A DNA stretch of 64,000 nt from contig CASFOZ010000003.1 in assembly GCA_949296455.1 (NCBI GenBank), forward strand, positions 99,659 through 163,658. The letters run 5' to 3'. Below the pieces are notes generated by a model. The model worked only from the letters and a program-made list of their open reading frames with translations. It made no database searches and was not told the DNA's origin. Each line of letters starts with the position of its first letter. The first letter of the stretch is position 1. A program made the position numbers and the translations under genes. Source of the stretch: an uncultured Eubacteriales bacterium. GTDB taxonomy: Bacteria; Bacillota; Clostridia; Christensenellales; CALVMC01. Shown here piece after piece: positions 1 to 10,245 of the stretch.

Positions 1-134
1 CGGAATCCTTCTATTTTAAATTTATTTTTTGTTTTTAAATAAGCTTTATCAATAGCTAATTGCCAATCTTCTTCGCTGACCTCGAAGGTGAACTTAACTC
101 TTTTGTCTTTTAATACTTCCTTTTTGTAACTCAT
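1..134 (-). CDS. tig: Trigger factor, N-terminal fragment (runs off the window)
   Basis: Starts at ATG 134-132 behind a strong GGAGG ribosome site and is open to the left edge, so only about 44 residues are seen. They begin MSYKKEVLKDKRVKFTFEV and continue to KFKIEGFR, which matches the start of the ribosome-binding domain of trigger factor. The GFRxGK-type signature that docks on ribosomal protein L23 begins exactly where the window ends. The protein is a ribosome-associated peptidyl-prolyl isomerase and chaperone for nascent chains. It follows the purine operon on the same strand but is separated from it by a terminator and has its own promoter. The family call is fairly secure despite the short length. 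Confidence 0.82.
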   Translation of the reverse strand, partial: MSYKKEVLKDKRVKFTFEVSEEDWQLAIDKAYLKTKNKFKIEGF

Positions 135-212
135 TATAACCTCCATATACAGTCCGCAAAGAATTACCCGGCGGAACAGACATCTATTGTATAACCGTTT
201 ATAATTTCGGTT

Positions 213-248
213 AATAGTTATGATATCATATTTAAACAATATAATCAA
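213..248 (-). promoter_or_regulatory. Predicted tig promoter
   Basis: Minus strand: TTGATT (248-243), a 17-nt spacer, then TGaTATCAT, an extended -10 (hexamer 225-220). The start site would fall near 213. The transcript would begin with the inverted repeat AACCG-N10-CGGTT (212-193), which could be a 5' hairpin or an operator. No regulator can be named. Confidence 0.5.
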
Positions 249-282
249 ACGAATTTACAAGACAAAAAACAAAGAAAAAAAT

Positions 283-306
283 AAAAAGGTCTTGAAAGAC
301 CTTTTT
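283..306 (-). terminator. Intrinsic terminator of the purine operon
   Basis: A 9-bp perfect stem AAAAAGGTC/GACCTTTTT with a 6-nt loop lies just past the purL stop and is followed by a T-rich tract on the minus strand. It separates purL from tig. Confidence 0.85.
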
Positions 307-329
307 AAACAAATCGAAAAAAATCAAAA

Positions 330-3300
330 TTATGAAAAATATTTTACTCCGCTTTCGAAAATTTTCATATCGTAATTTCCATCAACATTTTTATAAAGAT
401 TTTCATCGTATCTTTCACTATGTCCCATTTTTCCTAATATTCTGCCGTCTGCATTAGTAATACCTTCTATTGCCATCATCGACGCATTCGGATTAAACGG
501 AGAAACCATAGTTGCATTATTTGTAAAATCAACATATTGCGTTGCAATCTGACCGCAATCGATAAGTTTTTTGAGAATCTGTTCGTTTGCCACAAATCTG
601 CCTTCCCCGTGACTTACGGGAACATTGAAAACTTCTCCTGCTTTTATTTGTTTGAACCACGGAGATAATGTGCTTGCCACTCTTATTCTTGTTATTGTGC
701 TTACGTGCCTTGAAATATTATTGAAGGTTAAAGTCGCCGAATCTTCTTTTAAACTTTCTATTTTTCCGAAAGGAAGCAATCCGAGTTTAACTAAAGCCTG
801 AAAACCGTTACAAATACCGAGCGCTAAACCGTCCCTTACGAAAAGCAATTCTTCCAATTCTTTTTTGATTCCGAAATTGCGAAAAGCGGTTGCGATAAAT
901 TTACCGCTTCCGTCAGGTTCGTCACCGCCGGAAAATCCGCCGGGGAAAGCGACTATCTGATAGTTTTTCAGCATTTTAGCTATTTCGGAAGCAGAGGCTT
1001 CCACCTCTTTTGAGGTTCTGTTTTTTATTACGAATATATCGCAAACGGCTCCTGCTCTCTCAAAAGCCTTCTTTGTATCGTATTCGCAATTTGTCCCGGG
1101 GAAAACCGGAATAAACACTCTCGGTTTTGCAATTTTCTTACCGTTATAACTTATCGAAGGAACTTCATAAGTTACGGTATGAGCGTCGCCTGAAAAATTA
1201 CCTTTGGAAGGATATACGTTTTCGAGAGTGCTCTCGAAAGCCTTTATCGCTTCACCGACCGATAAAGTAAATTCATTACATGAAATTTCTTTCGAGTTAT
1301 TTATTTTACCGATTTTTTCAGAATACTTTAAAGTTTTATCAGGTTTTCCTGCAATGTAAATATCGCCGAACGAAGCCTTGAATAAATCATCGTTCATGTT
1401 ATCGAAATAAAAACCTTTTTCGTTTCCCATACAGCTTTTTACGATTGCCGAAACAAGACCGCCTTCTTCGATAACCCCTGCCGCTTTTATTTTTCCTTTA
1501 TTTATATCTTCGGTAATCGAATCATATAAATTTTCCAATTCGTCAAAAACAGGAATATTAAACTCGTCTTTCGGAAGTCTTATTAAATAAACTTCCTCAT
1601 CGTCGCTGAATGTATTTGAAATCAATTTATCTGCGTTTGCGATACCTACCGCAAAACTTATCAAAGTAGGCGGAACATCTATATTTTCGAAAGTACCGCT
1701 CATAGAATCCTTTCCGCCTATTGCGGCAATTTTCATATTAAATTGAGCGTACATTGCGCCAAGGAGCGCCGAAAGAGGTTCTCCCCATCTTTTCGGGTCT
1801 TTTCCGAGCTTTTTGAAAAACTCTTGAAGAGTAAGATAAACTGTACTGAATTTGACTCCCGATGAAATAAGTTTTGAAACAGAAGCTACGATAGAATATA
1901 TGGCTCCCGTAAACGGTGAGTTTTCATTCAGATAGGGATAGCAAGCATATGACGAAACGGTTGCAGTATTTGTTTTTCCGAACACAGGAAGTTTAGCCGC
2001 CATAACCTGACACGGGGTAAGCTGTCTTTTCCCACCGAACGGCATAAACACGCTACCTGCGCCGATTGTCGAATCAAAGGTTTCGCCTAAACCTTTTGTA
2101 GAACAAACATTCAATCTTGAAAGTTCTTTAAGCAAGGCGTTTTTATAATCTTTTTTTGCGATATCCGATTTAACATTACAGTTGATTTGATTATAATATA
2201 CGGAAGTATCGTCGTTTATTACTGCGTCGGTAATTTGTTTAACTCCGTTTGTATCAAGGAATTCTCTTTTAATGTTAACAATACACTCACCGTCAAGGAA
2301 CATTCTCATTCTGCCCAAGTCGGTAACCGTCGCAACGGGCGTCGCATTTAAATTTTCCTGAGCGGCGAGCGAAATAAATTTATCCACATCTTTTTCTTTT
2401 ACTACTACCGCCATTCTCTCCTGCGATTCGCTTATTGCAATTTCCGTACCGTCAAGACCTTCGTATTTTTTAGGAACCTTATCGAGATTGATATCCAATC
2501 CGTCGCTTAATTCTCCTATGGCAACGGAAACACCGCCGGCACCGAAATCGTTGCATTTAATAATTAAATTTGCAGCATTTTTGTTTCTGAAAAGTCTTTG
2601 CAATTTTCTTTCGGTTAAAGGATTTCCCTTCTGAACTTCCGCTCCGCATTCGGAAACCGATTTTGTCGTATGAGCCTTACTGCTTCCCGTTGCTCCTCCG
2701 CAACCGTCTCTTCCGGTATCGCCGCCCAATAAAATAACGATATCACCGCTTTCCGGTTTTTTTCGCACTATATTTTCTTTGGGAGCTGCGGCAATAACAT
2801 ATCCCGTTTCGAGTCTTTTCGCCTTGAAATTAGGATGATACATTTCGGCAACGGTACCGGTAGCAAGACCTATCTGATTTCCGTACGACGAGAAGCCTGC
2901 TGCGGATTTATTACAAATAACTCTTTGAGGAAGTTTGCCTTTTAAAGTATCTTGAATTTTTTCTCTCGGGTCAGCAGCGCCCGTAACTCTCATTGCCTGA
3001 TACACATATGTTCTTCCGCTGAGCGGGTCTCTTATAGCTCCGCCAAGACAAGTAGCGGCTCCTCCGACAGGTTCTATTTCAGTAGGATGATTATGAGTCT
3101 CGTTTTTAAACATAACTATCCATTCTTTCTTTTGACCGTCCACATCGGCATTGACACGGATACTGCAAGCGTTAATCTCGTCGCTTTCATCGAGATTTTT
3201 AAGAAGACCTTCTTTTTTAAGGGCTTTTACGGCAATAGTCGCTATATCCATAAGGCATCTGTGTTTGTTTTTTCCTTTGTTTATGTCGGCAAACAATTCT

Positions 3301-4049
3301 GTATAACAATCCAAAGCCTTCTGAATATGCGGATTGGAACTTTTAACCGTGATATTTTTAAGTTCGGTAGAAAAAGTGGTATGTCTGCAATGGTCTGACC
3401 AATACGTATCAATAACTTTGAGTTCCGTAACCGTAGGAGCACGCTTTTCGCTTAGGAAATAGTCACGGACGAAAATTAAGTCGTCTACACTCATAGCAAA
3501 GCCCATATTTTTATGATACTCTGCAATTTCGTTATCGTTAAGCTTAATAAAGGCTTTTAAAACTTCGACCTTTTTGCCTTTCACTCTGTCTTTTTTTAAA
3601 CTGTCCGGTTTATTGAAAGTACCCTCTCTGCTTTCTACAGGATTTATAAGATATTTTTTTATTGAATAAATTTCTTCTTTGGAACAACCTTTAACTGCGT
3701 AAATTTTAGCGCACTCTATCAAAGGAGAATTTTTCATTGTAAGAAGCTGAACACATTGCGAAGCCGAATCGGCTCTTTGGTCGTACTGCCCGGGAAGATA
3801 CTCGACTACAAATTTATCGTACCCTTCAAGAGCGGGAAGTTCTTCAAGAAAAACTTCGTCGACAGGTGGCTCGCTGAAAATGGTTTTTAAAGCTTCGGTA
3901 AAATCCGGTTCCTCTAAATTTTCCACATCGTAGCGAATAAATTCTTTAATTTCACAATCAATATTTAAAAGTTGTTTTAAATCTGCTTTTAATTTTTCTT
4001 CTGAAACATTGAAACCGTCTTTTTTCTTTACATAAATTCTTCTGACCAT
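330..4049 (-). CDS. purL: Phosphoribosylformylglycinamidine synthase, single-chain
   Basis: Converts FGAR, glutamine and ATP to FGAM, step 4 of purine synthesis. At 1239 residues it is the large single-chain form carrying both the synthetase and the glutaminase, instead of the split PurS/PurL/PurQ usual in Bacillus. Visible marks are the DTYWSDHCRHTTF block near residue 215, FKNETHNHPTEIEP (about 315) for the AIRS-like ATP site, and a C-terminal class I amidotransferase with FPGTNCE, the nucleophile motif ALGICNGFQAL near residue 1095, and SHGEGRF. ATG 4049 has a good ribosome site (CGGAG). It is the last gene of the icd-pur operon, 38 nt after purD. Confidence 0.96.
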   Translation of the reverse strand: MVRRIYVKKKDGFNVSEEKLKADLKQLLNIDCEIKEFIRYDVENLEEPDFTEALKTIFSEPPVDEVFLEELPALEGYDKFVVEYLPGQYDQRADSASQCVQLLTMKNSPLIECAKIYAVKGCSKEEIYSIKKYLINPVESREGTFNKPDSLKKDRVKGKKVEVLKAFIKLNDNEIAEYHKNMGFAMSVDDLIFVRDYFLSEKRAPTVTELKVIDTYWSDHCRHTTFSTELKNITVKSSNPHIQKALDCYTELFADINKGKNKHRCLMDIATIAVKALKKEGLLKNLDESDEINACSIRVNADVDGQKKEWIVMFKNETHNHPTEIEPVGGAATCLGGAIRDPLSGRTYVYQAMRVTGAADPREKIQDTLKGKLPQRVICNKSAAGFSSYGNQIGLATGTVAEMYHPNFKAKRLETGYVIAAAPKENIVRKKPESGDIVILLGGDTGRDGCGGATGSSKAHTTKSVSECGAEVQKGNPLTERKLQRLFRNKNAANLIIKCNDFGAGGVSVAIGELSDGLDINLDKVPKKYEGLDGTEIAISESQERMAVVVKEKDVDKFISLAAQENLNATPVATVTDLGRMRMFLDGECIVNIKREFLDTNGVKQITDAVINDDTSVYYNQINCNVKSDIAKKDYKNALLKELSRLNVCSTKGLGETFDSTIGAGSVFMPFGGKRQLTPCQVMAAKLPVFGKTNTATVSSYACYPYLNENSPFTGAIYSIVASVSKLISSGVKFSTVYLTLQEFFKKLGKDPKRWGEPLSALLGAMYAQFNMKIAAIGGKDSMSGTFENIDVPPTLISFAVGIANADKLISNTFSDDEEVYLIRLPKDEFNIPVFDELENLYDSITEDINKGKIKAAGVIEEGGLVSAIVKSCMGNEKGFYFDNMNDDLFKASFGDIYIAGKPDKTLKYSEKIGKINNSKEISCNEFTLSVGEAIKAFESTLENVYPSKGNFSGDAHTVTYEVPSISYNGKKIAKPRVFIPVFPGTNCEYDTKKAFERAGAVCDIFVIKNRTSKEVEASASEIAKMLKNYQIVAFPGGFSGGDEPDGSGKFIATAFRNFGIKKELEELLFVRDGLALGICNGFQALVKLGLLPFGKIESLKEDSATLTFNNISRHVSTITRIRVASTLSPWFKQIKAGEVFNVPVSHGEGRFVANEQILKKLIDCGQIATQYVDFTNNATMVSPFNPNASMMAIEGITNADGRILGKMGHSERYDENLYKNVDGNYDMKIFESGVKYFS

Positions 4050-4087
4050 ATTATTCTCCGTTATAATTCCGTTTTGTCCTGAATCGA

Positions 4088-5347
4088 TTAGAGTTTAATT
4101 CCTATATCCTTTCTGAAATGCATATTTTCAAAATAAATTTTTTCTATATTTTTATAAGCTTTTTTTCTGGCTTCTTCTATACTGCTTCCCAAAGCCGTAA
4201 CACCTATAACCCTTCCGCCGTTTGTAAAAAGTTTTCCGTTCTCGTCTTTTTTTGTACCGGCGTGAAAAAGCAATATATCTTTATCGATATCTCCGATTTT
4301 TATTTCGAGTCCTTTTTTATAATTTTTAGGATACCCGCCTGATGCCAGAATAACGCATACGGCGCTTTCTTTTTTCCATCTGATATCGGCCTTATCAAGT
4401 TTGCCGTCGATAACGCTTAGCACGATATCGGTAAAATCCGAATCGAGTCGGGGCAAAATTACCTGTGTTTCCGGGTCGCCGAATCTGGCGTTATATTCTA
4501 AAACTTTAATACCGTCGTCTGTAATCATAAGACCGAAATAAAGAACTCCTTTAAAAGTTCTGCCTTCTTTATTCATTGCGTCAACGGTTTTGAGCATTAT
4601 GTTTTTATAAACATAATCTTCCATTTGTTTTGTATAACATTGACTCGGGCTGAAAGTTCCCATTCCGCCCGTATTCAAACCTTCATCGTTATCGTAAGCC
4701 CTTTTATGGTCCTGAGAAGAGACCATGGGAATTATGGTCTTTCCGTCGCAAAAGGAAAGTACGGTTACCTCTTTGCCTTTCAAAAATTCTTCTATAATAA
4801 CCTTTTTACCTGCTTCCTTAAATGTTTCGTTCACCATCATATCGTAAAGAGCCTGTTTTGCCTCTTCGATATTTTCTGCAATAATTACGCCTTTTCCGAG
4901 GGCAAGACCGTCGGCTTTTATAACTATCGGATATTTTTGTTTTTCAACATACGAAATGGCTTTTTTATAATCTGTAAATTCTTCATAGGAAGCGGTAGGA
5001 ATACCGTATTTTTTCATAAGTTTTTTAGCAAAACTTTTGCTTCCTTCTATAATGGCCGCATTCTTTTTTGGACCGAAAACTTTATAGCCTTTATCTTCGA
5101 GAAAATCGACAAGACCGCCCGCAAGAGGGTCGTCCGGTGCTACGAAAACCAAATCGATATTTTTATGAGCTTCTAAAAATTTAAAAATACTTTCAAAGTC
5201 CATTACGGAAATATTTTCGCATTCGGCAATTTCTTCTATACCGGCATTTCCGGGAATAGCATAAATTTTATTTACCTTAGGACTTTTTTTGAAAGCCCAA
5301 ACTATTGCGTGTTCTCTGCCGCCACCGCCTATAACAAGTACATCCAT
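4088..5347 (-). CDS. purD: Phosphoribosylamine--glycine ligase (GARS)
   Basis: ATP-grasp ligase joining phosphoribosylamine to glycine, step 2 of purine synthesis. I start it at ATG 5347 (MDVLVIGGGGREHAIVW), which carries the N-terminal dinucleotide-fold glycine loop and sits behind GGAG. The longer frame upstream begins only with a TTG. The resulting 419 residues are normal for PurD. The ATP-grasp core shows KADGLALGKGV and EEFLKGKEVTVLSF, followed by GGMGTFSP and the metal-binding YNARFGDPETQ. It follows purH with a 14-nt gap. Confidence 0.95.
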   Translation of the reverse strand: MDVLVIGGGGREHAIVWAFKKSPKVNKIYAIPGNAGIEEIAECENISVMDFESIFKFLEAHKNIDLVFVAPDDPLAGGLVDFLEDKGYKVFGPKKNAAIIEGSKSFAKKLMKKYGIPTASYEEFTDYKKAISYVEKQKYPIVIKADGLALGKGVIIAENIEEAKQALYDMMVNETFKEAGKKVIIEEFLKGKEVTVLSFCDGKTIIPMVSSQDHKRAYDNDEGLNTGGMGTFSPSQCYTKQMEDYVYKNIMLKTVDAMNKEGRTFKGVLYFGLMITDDGIKVLEYNARFGDPETQVILPRLDSDFTDIVLSVIDGKLDKADIRWKKESAVCVILASGGYPKNYKKGLEIKIGDIDKDILLFHAGTKKDENGKLFTNGGRVIGVTALGSSIEEARKKAYKNIEKIYFENMHFRKDIGIKL

Positions 5348-5361
5348 AGTATTCTCCAAAA

Positions 5362-6897
5362 TCAGTGTTTAAAATGACGCATACCGCAAAATACCATTGC
5401 AATACCGTATTTGTTGCAAGCTTCTATACTTTCGTTATCTCTTATGCTTCCGCCGGGCTGAATTATAGTCTTAATTCCGGCTTTTGCCGCAAGTTCAACA
5501 CAGTCTGGAAACGGAAAAAAGGCATCGGAAGCGAGTACTGCTCCTTTAGTGGGTTTGATTGAATGTTCAATAGCCTGAGCGCAAGCCCATACTCTGTTTG
5601 TCTGTCCTGCGCCTATTCCCAAAGTCGTTTTGTCTTTTGCTACGACAATGGCATTGCTTTTAGTATGTTTTACCACTTTGTAAGCGAATTTTAAATCTTC
5701 TATTTCGCCTTCAGAAGGTTTTGCTGTAGTTACATATTGAAGTTCTTCCATAAGACGGTCATCGTAATTCTGAACAAGCAGTCCCCCTACGACCTTTTTT
5801 ATATCGTAACTTTCGTCTTTAATGGGAGAATTGATAGTGGGTAATTCCAAAAGTCTTATATTGGCTTTTTTCGTTAATATCTCAATAGCTTTTTTCGAAA
5901 ACGAAGGCGCTATAACTATTTCTATAAATATTTTTGAAATCTGTTCCGCCGTTTTTTCGTCAATTTCCTTATTTGCCGCAATAATACCTCCGTAAACCGA
6001 AACCGGGTCACTCTCATAAGCTGCTTTGAATGCATCGGATAAAGTATCGGCAACGGCAACTCCGCAAGGATTAGCGTGTTTAACGGCAACGATTGCTGGC
6101 TTTTTATCGAATTCACGAAGTAAGTCTAAAGCTCCGTTAGCGTCATTTATATTGTTGTAGGAAAGTTCTTTTCCGTGAAGCTGTTTTGCCATGGTAAGCG
6201 CACCCGGATAAGGAAGTATCTCTTTATAGAACGCAGCGTTCTGATGCGGATTTTCTCCGTATCTTAAATCCTGACATTTTTCATAAGCAAAAGCGATTTG
6301 CTCGGGGAATTTTATTCCTGCTTTTTCTCTTAAATATGCTGAAATCATACTGTCGTAAACAGCCGTATGCTGAAAGACTTTATACATTAAATAAAATTTC
6401 TTTTCAAGACTTACTTCCCCGTTTTTCAGTTCGCTTAATGTAGAGTCATAATCTTTCGGGTCAACAAGCACAACGACATCCTGATAATTTTTTGCTGCGC
6501 TTCTCAGCATTGTAGGTCCGCCTATATCAATATTTTCGATAGCGTCTTTCAAGGTGCAGTTGTTTTTCATAATTGTTTCCTTAAAAGGATAAAGATTGAC
6601 TACAACTATATCGATAGTGTTAATATTGAGTTTTTCAAGTTGACTCATATGTTCTTTATTGGAGCGGACGGCAAGAAGACCTGCGTGCACATTCGGATGA
6701 AGGGTTTTAACTCTTCCGTCAAGACATTCGGGAAAACCTGTAATTTCGCTTATTCCTATAACATCGATTTTAGCGTCTTTCAAAACTTTGAGCGTTCCTC
6801 CGGTAGAAATGATTTCATAACCTAAAAGTGCTATTTCTCTTGCAAATTCCACTATTCCTGTTTTATCGGAAACACTTATTAATGCTCTTTTTTTCAT
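5362..6897 (-). CDS. purH: Bifunctional AICAR formyltransferase/IMP cyclohydrolase
   Basis: Carries out the last two steps of IMP synthesis, using 10-formyl-THF to formylate AICAR and then closing the ring. The N-terminal MGS-like cyclohydrolase domain starts [15 protein letters not shown] and includes STGGTLKVL. The C-terminal transformylase contains [10 protein letters not shown], the catalytic Lys-His region, and SDAFFPFPD. Length (511) is typical. ATG 6897 lies behind CGGAGG. Its substrate AICAR (ZMP) is the ligand class sensed by the riboswitch at 19463-19545, which links this operon to pflB. Confidence 0.96.
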   Translation of the reverse strand: MKKRALISVSDKTGIVEFAREIALLGYEIISTGGTLKVLKDAKIDVIGISEITGFPECLDGRVKTLHPNVHAGLLAVRSNKEHMSQLEKLNINTIDIVVVNLYPFKETIMKNNCTLKDAIENIDIGGPTMLRSAAKNYQDVVVLVDPKDYDSTLSELKNGEVSLEKKFYLMYKVFQHTAVYDSMISAYLREKAGIKFPEQIAFAYEKCQDLRYGENPHQNAAFYKEILPYPGALTMAKQLHGKELSYNNINDANGALDLLREFDKKPAIVAVKHANPCGVAVADTLSDAFKAAYESDPVSVYGGIIAANKEIDEKTAEQISKIFIEIVIAPSFSKKAIEILTKKANIRLLELPTINSPIKDESYDIKKVVGGLLVQNYDDRLMEELQYVTTAKPSEGEIEDLKFAYKVVKHTKSNAIVVAKDKTTLGIGAGQTNRVWACAQAIEHSIKPTKGAVLASDAFFPFPDCVELAAKAGIKTIIQPGGSIRDNESIEACNKYGIAMVFCGMRHFKH

Positions 6898-6908
6898 ATT
6901 ATCCTCCG

Positions 6909-7490
6909 TTATTCCTCACATAATTTTTTTACTGCTTCCGGCAGAAGTCTATGTTCTAATTCGAGTACTCTCTCCTGTAAAATTTCCGGCGTATCGGTAT
7001 CGTAAACCGGAACTGTTTTTTGCATAATTATTTCACCCGTATCGGCATTTTCGTCTACATAATGAACGGTAGCGCCGCTGACGGTATCTCCGCTTTCTAT
7101 AACCGATTTATGAACTCTTATTCCGTAATAACCTTTTCCGCAATGTTTGGGAATAAGCGAGGGATGTATATTTATGATTTTTCTTTCGAAAGTTTTAACT
7201 AATTTTTCGGTTAAAATATTAAGGTAACCTGCAAGCACAATTAAATCAATATCATATTCCTTCAAAACCTTCAATATTTCATCGTCCATCGCATCAAGCG
7301 AAGGATAATTCTCTTTCGGAAAAACTTTATACGGAATATTTTCTTTTATAGCTCTTTCGATTGCGTAAATCCCGTTTTTACTTGCTATTACCAAAACAAC
7401 CTTACCGTTTATTTCGCCTCTTTTTATGCTGTCGATAACCGATTGCATATCGGTTCCCCCGCCTGAAACGAATATGGCTATTCTTTTCAT
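6909..7490 (-). CDS. purN: Phosphoribosylglycinamide formyltransferase
   Basis: Transfers the formyl group of 10-formyl-THF to GAR, step 3 of purine synthesis. The 193-residue protein starts [20 protein letters not shown]. It has the catalytic region [18 protein letters not shown], with the Asn-His pair, and a downstream [14 protein letters not shown] containing the catalytic Asp. The start codon overlaps the purM stop by ATGA, so translation is probably coupled. The cysteine and tyrosine in HCGKGYYG, where many homologues have an F/A-rich stretch, are common in Clostridia as far as I recall. Confidence 0.95.
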   Translation of the reverse strand: MKRIAIFVSGGGTDMQSVIDSIKRGEINGKVVLVIASKNGIYAIERAIKENIPYKVFPKENYPSLDAMDDEILKVLKEYDIDLIVLAGYLNILTEKLVKTFERKIINIHPSLIPKHCGKGYYGIRVHKSVIESGDTVSGATVHYVDENADTGEIIMQKTVPVYDTDTPEILQERVLELEHRLLPEAVKKLCEE

Positions 7491-8503
7491 AAAATCACGC
7501 CTTCGCCTTTTACGGTTTTTCCTATGATATAAGCCTTTTCGCCTATATCGTTAAGGAATTTACAAACATCTTTTGCGTCTTTTTTAGAAACGGCAGCCAC
7601 CATACCTATACCCATATTGAATGTATTGTAAATTTTCTCATTATCGATAGAGGCTTTTTTCTGCATATATTTGAACACAGCCGGCACTTCGTAAGAATCG
7701 ATATCGATTTTTGCCGCTATTCCTTTAGGTAAAATTCGCGGTATATTTTCAATAAAACCTCCGCCAGTAATATGAGCAAGACCTTTAATATCGAATTTAT
7801 CGATAAGACTAAGAATACTTTTTACATAAATTTTGGTAGGTTCGAGCAAAATATCTGCGGGAGCAGCATTGAGTTCGGGAATAAATTTTAAAAGTTCCTT
7901 TTTATCTTCTCCGAAAAGCTTTCTTACAAGAGAATACCCGTTACTGTGTATTCCGCTCGAAGCAAGTCCCACAAGCACATCGTCTTCAGAAATTTTTTTT
8001 CCGTTGATTACCTTATTTCTTTTTGCTATACCTACGCTGAACCCTGCCATATCGTAATCGTCCTGACCGTAAAAACCCGGCATTTCGGCTGTTTCTCCGC
8101 CAATGAGTGCGCAACCTGCTTGTACACATCCTTCCGAAACGCCTTTTACTATGAGGGCAATTTTTTCGGGTATTAACTTGCCTGTTGCAATATAATCTAA
8201 AAACAAAAGAGGCTTAGCTCCCTGACACACGATATCGTTTACGCACATAGCCACACAGTCTATACCTACCGTATCGTGCTTATCCAAAATAAAAGCATAT
8301 TTCAGTTTAGTACCGACTCCGTCGGTTCCCGCAACAAGAACGTCGGAGTCCGGTTTATCGCCAAGAGCGTAAAAACCCCCGAAACTGCCGATATCGCCTA
8401 TAACGTTTTTGTCATAGGTTTTTTTAACGTATTCTTTCATAAGACTTACGGCTTTATAACCTGCTTCAACATCGACTCCTGCCGATTTATAATCAATACC
8501 CAT
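7487..8503 (-). CDS. purM: Phosphoribosylformylglycinamidine cyclo-ligase
   Basis: ATP-dependent ring closure of FGAM to AIR, step 5. I place the start at ATG 8503 (MGIDYKSAGVDVEAGYK) with GGGAG 6 nt upstream; a longer frame begins only with TTG. The 338 residues fit the family. Diagnostic segments are the DVEAGYKAV start, VAGTDGVGTKL, DIVCQGAKPLLFLDYIATG, GGETAEMPGFY and GIHSNGYSLVRK. It sits between purE and purN, and its TGA overlaps the purN ATG. Confidence 0.96.
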   Translation of the reverse strand: MGIDYKSAGVDVEAGYKAVSLMKEYVKKTYDKNVIGDIGSFGGFYALGDKPDSDVLVAGTDGVGTKLKYAFILDKHDTVGIDCVAMCVNDIVCQGAKPLLFLDYIATGKLIPEKIALIVKGVSEGCVQAGCALIGGETAEMPGFYGQDDYDMAGFSVGIAKRNKVINGKKISEDDVLVGLASSGIHSNGYSLVRKLFGEDKKELLKFIPELNAAPADILLEPTKIYVKSILSLIDKFDIKGLAHITGGGFIENIPRILPKGIAAKIDIDSYEVPAVFKYMQKKASIDNEKIYNTFNMGIGMVAAVSKKDAKDVCKFLNDIGEKAYIIGKTVKGEGVIL

Positions 8504-8536
8504 ATCGTCTCCCTTTTCCAAAATTATGTAAATCCT

Positions 8537-9034
8537 TTAATTTTTACTTAATTCGTTTTGAAACGCTTTATCGTCCGCAACGATTTTTTCATTCATTTTA
8601 ATCTTATAATCCTTGAGTTTTTCGGCAAGTTTTTTGTCTCCCAAAGCGAGTATCTGAACGGCAAGTAATGCTGCGTTCTCGGCTCCGTTTATGGCAACCG
8701 TCGCAACCGGAATTCCTGAAGGCATCTGAACGGTTGAAAGCAAACTGTCCAACCCGTCCATAGTAGAAGATTTTACCGGAATACCTATAACCGGCAATAT
8801 CGTGTTGGACGCAAGAACACCTGCAAGATGAGCGGCTTTTCCTGCCGCTGCAATAATTACGCCGAATCCGTTTTTTATCGCATTTTTTGCAAAGTCGTGA
8901 GCAATATCCGGCGTGCGATGCGCAGACATAATTCTGCATTCCGTTTCTATACCGAATTTTATCAGCGTATCACGGGCAGGCTTTACTGCATCGTAATCGC
9001 TTTTACTTCCCATAATTATCGCAACTTTATACAT
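8537..9034 (-). CDS. purE: N5-carboxyaminoimidazole ribonucleotide mutase
   Basis: Rearranges N5-CAIR to CAIR (class I PurE). The 165 residues carry MGSKSDYDAVKPA and SAHRTPD with the catalytic His, AAGKAAHLAGVLA, and the GLDSLLSTVQMPSGIPVATVAI block. No purK is visible in the window; it may lie elsewhere, or a purK-independent variant could be used. ATG 9034 has AGAGG upstream and the gene begins 14 nt after icd, so it shares a transcript with it. Confidence 0.95.
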   Translation of the reverse strand: MYKVAIIMGSKSDYDAVKPARDTLIKFGIETECRIMSAHRTPDIAHDFAKNAIKNGFGVIIAAAGKAAHLAGVLASNTILPVIGIPVKSSTMDGLDSLLSTVQMPSGIPVATVAINGAENAALLAVQILALGDKKLAEKLKDYKIKMNEKIVADDKAFQNELSKN

Positions 9035-9048
9035 ATTCTTTTACCTCT

Positions 9049-10239
9049 CTAAAGTGACTGAGCTATTTTTTCGATAAACTGTAAAGAATTCAATCCTTTT
9101 ACCTGAGCGTTTCCGCTATATAAAGAAATTAAATCTTTTGTCATATAACCGCTTTCGATTGTGGAAATTGTGGCTTTTTCGAGTTTATCCGCAAAATCGG
9201 AAAGTGCTTTGATTTTATCCAATTCCCCTCTCTTTCTGAGCGCACCCGTCCAAGCAAAAATCGTAGCAACCGGATTTGTTGAAGTTTCTTCGCCTTTCAA
9301 ATGCTTATAATAATGTCTTGTAACGGTTCCGTGGGCTGCTTCGTATTCGAACTTTCCGTCAGGTGAAACCAAAACAGAGGTCATCATAGCAAGAGACCCG
9401 AAGGCTGTCGCTACCATATCGCTCATAACGTCACCGTCGTAATTCTTGCAAGCCCAAATCATACCGCCAGAACTTCTCATAACTCTTGCGACAATATCAT
9501 CGATAAGCGAATAGAAATATTCGATACCTGCTTTTTTGAATTTATCGGAATATTCTTTAATAAAAATTTCATTGAAAATATCTTTGAATGTATGATCGTA
9601 AATTTTGCTTATAGTGTCTTTTGCGCCGAACCATAAATCTGTTTTTTTATCGAGTGCATAATTCATACAGCTTCTTGCAAAACTTGCAATACTTTTTTCG
9701 GTATTGAACATACCCATAACTACGCCGGGACCTTTCTCGAAATCGAAAACGGGAATACTGTTTTCGCCGTTGATTGTAAGTTCCGCCTTGTCCCCTTTTT
9801 TTGCGCTGTATTCCTTACAGCTGTAAATATCACCGTAAGCATGTCTTGCTATAATTATCGGTTTTTTCCAATTAGGAACGAGAGGTTTAATTCCTTCGCA
9901 CAATACAGGACTTCTGAAAACCGTTCCGTCAAGAGCCGCCCTTAATGTTCCGTTAGGGCTTTTATACATTCTTTTAAGACTATATTCCGTTACACGGTCG
10001 GCATTTGGAGTTATAGTTGCGCATTTTACGCCGACTCCGTATTTTTTAATCGCCTCAGCCGCTTCCACTGTGACTTTGTCGTCTGTTTCGTCACGGTTTT
10101 TAAGTCCTAAATCATAGTATTCGGTTTTTAAATTGACGAAAGGTTTGATTAAATAATCTTTAATCCACTGCCATAAAATTCTTGTCATCTCATCGCCGTC
10201 TAATTCAACAAGCGGCATTTTCATTTCTATTTTTTCCAT
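9049..10239 (-). CDS. icd: NADP-dependent isocitrate dehydrogenase (eukaryote-like type)
   Basis: Oxidative decarboxylation of isocitrate to 2-oxoglutarate. At 396 residues, with [16 protein letters not shown] at the start, it belongs to the IDH1-like subfamily rather than the E. coli Icd type. Further signatures are the substrate loop [40 protein letters not shown] and [10 protein letters not shown]. The first ATG (10239) has no ribosome site but lies exactly at the predicted transcription start, so the mRNA may be leaderless; the in-frame ATGs at codons 6 and 8 are alternatives. It is the first gene of the purine operon and supplies 2-oxoglutarate for glutamate and glutamine. Confidence 0.95.
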   Translation of the reverse strand: MEKIEMKMPLVELDGDEMTRILWQWIKDYLIKPFVNLKTEYYDLGLKNRDETDDKVTVEAAEAIKKYGVGVKCATITPNADRVTEYSLKRMYKSPNGTLRAALDGTVFRSPVLCEGIKPLVPNWKKPIIIARHAYGDIYSCKEYSAKKGDKAELTINGENSIPVFDFEKGPGVVMGMFNTEKSIASFARSCMNYALDKKTDLWFGAKDTISKIYDHTFKDIFNEIFIKEYSDKFKKAGIEYFYSLIDDIVARVMRSSGGMIWACKNYDGDVMSDMVATAFGSLAMMTSVLVSPDGKFEYEAAHGTVTRHYYKHLKGEETSTNPVATIFAWTGALRKRGELDKIKALSDFADKLEKATISTIESGYMTKDLISLYSGNAQVKGLNSLQFIEKIAQSL

Positions 10240-10245
10240 AGTAAG

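Noticed and set aside
2952..3398. 148-codon plus-strand ORF within purL, and similar antisense ORFs throughout
   Set aside because: They lie opposite conserved coding sequence, show no ribosome site or family motif, and are Phe/Ser/Cys-rich as expected for antisense of Lys/Glu-rich genes.
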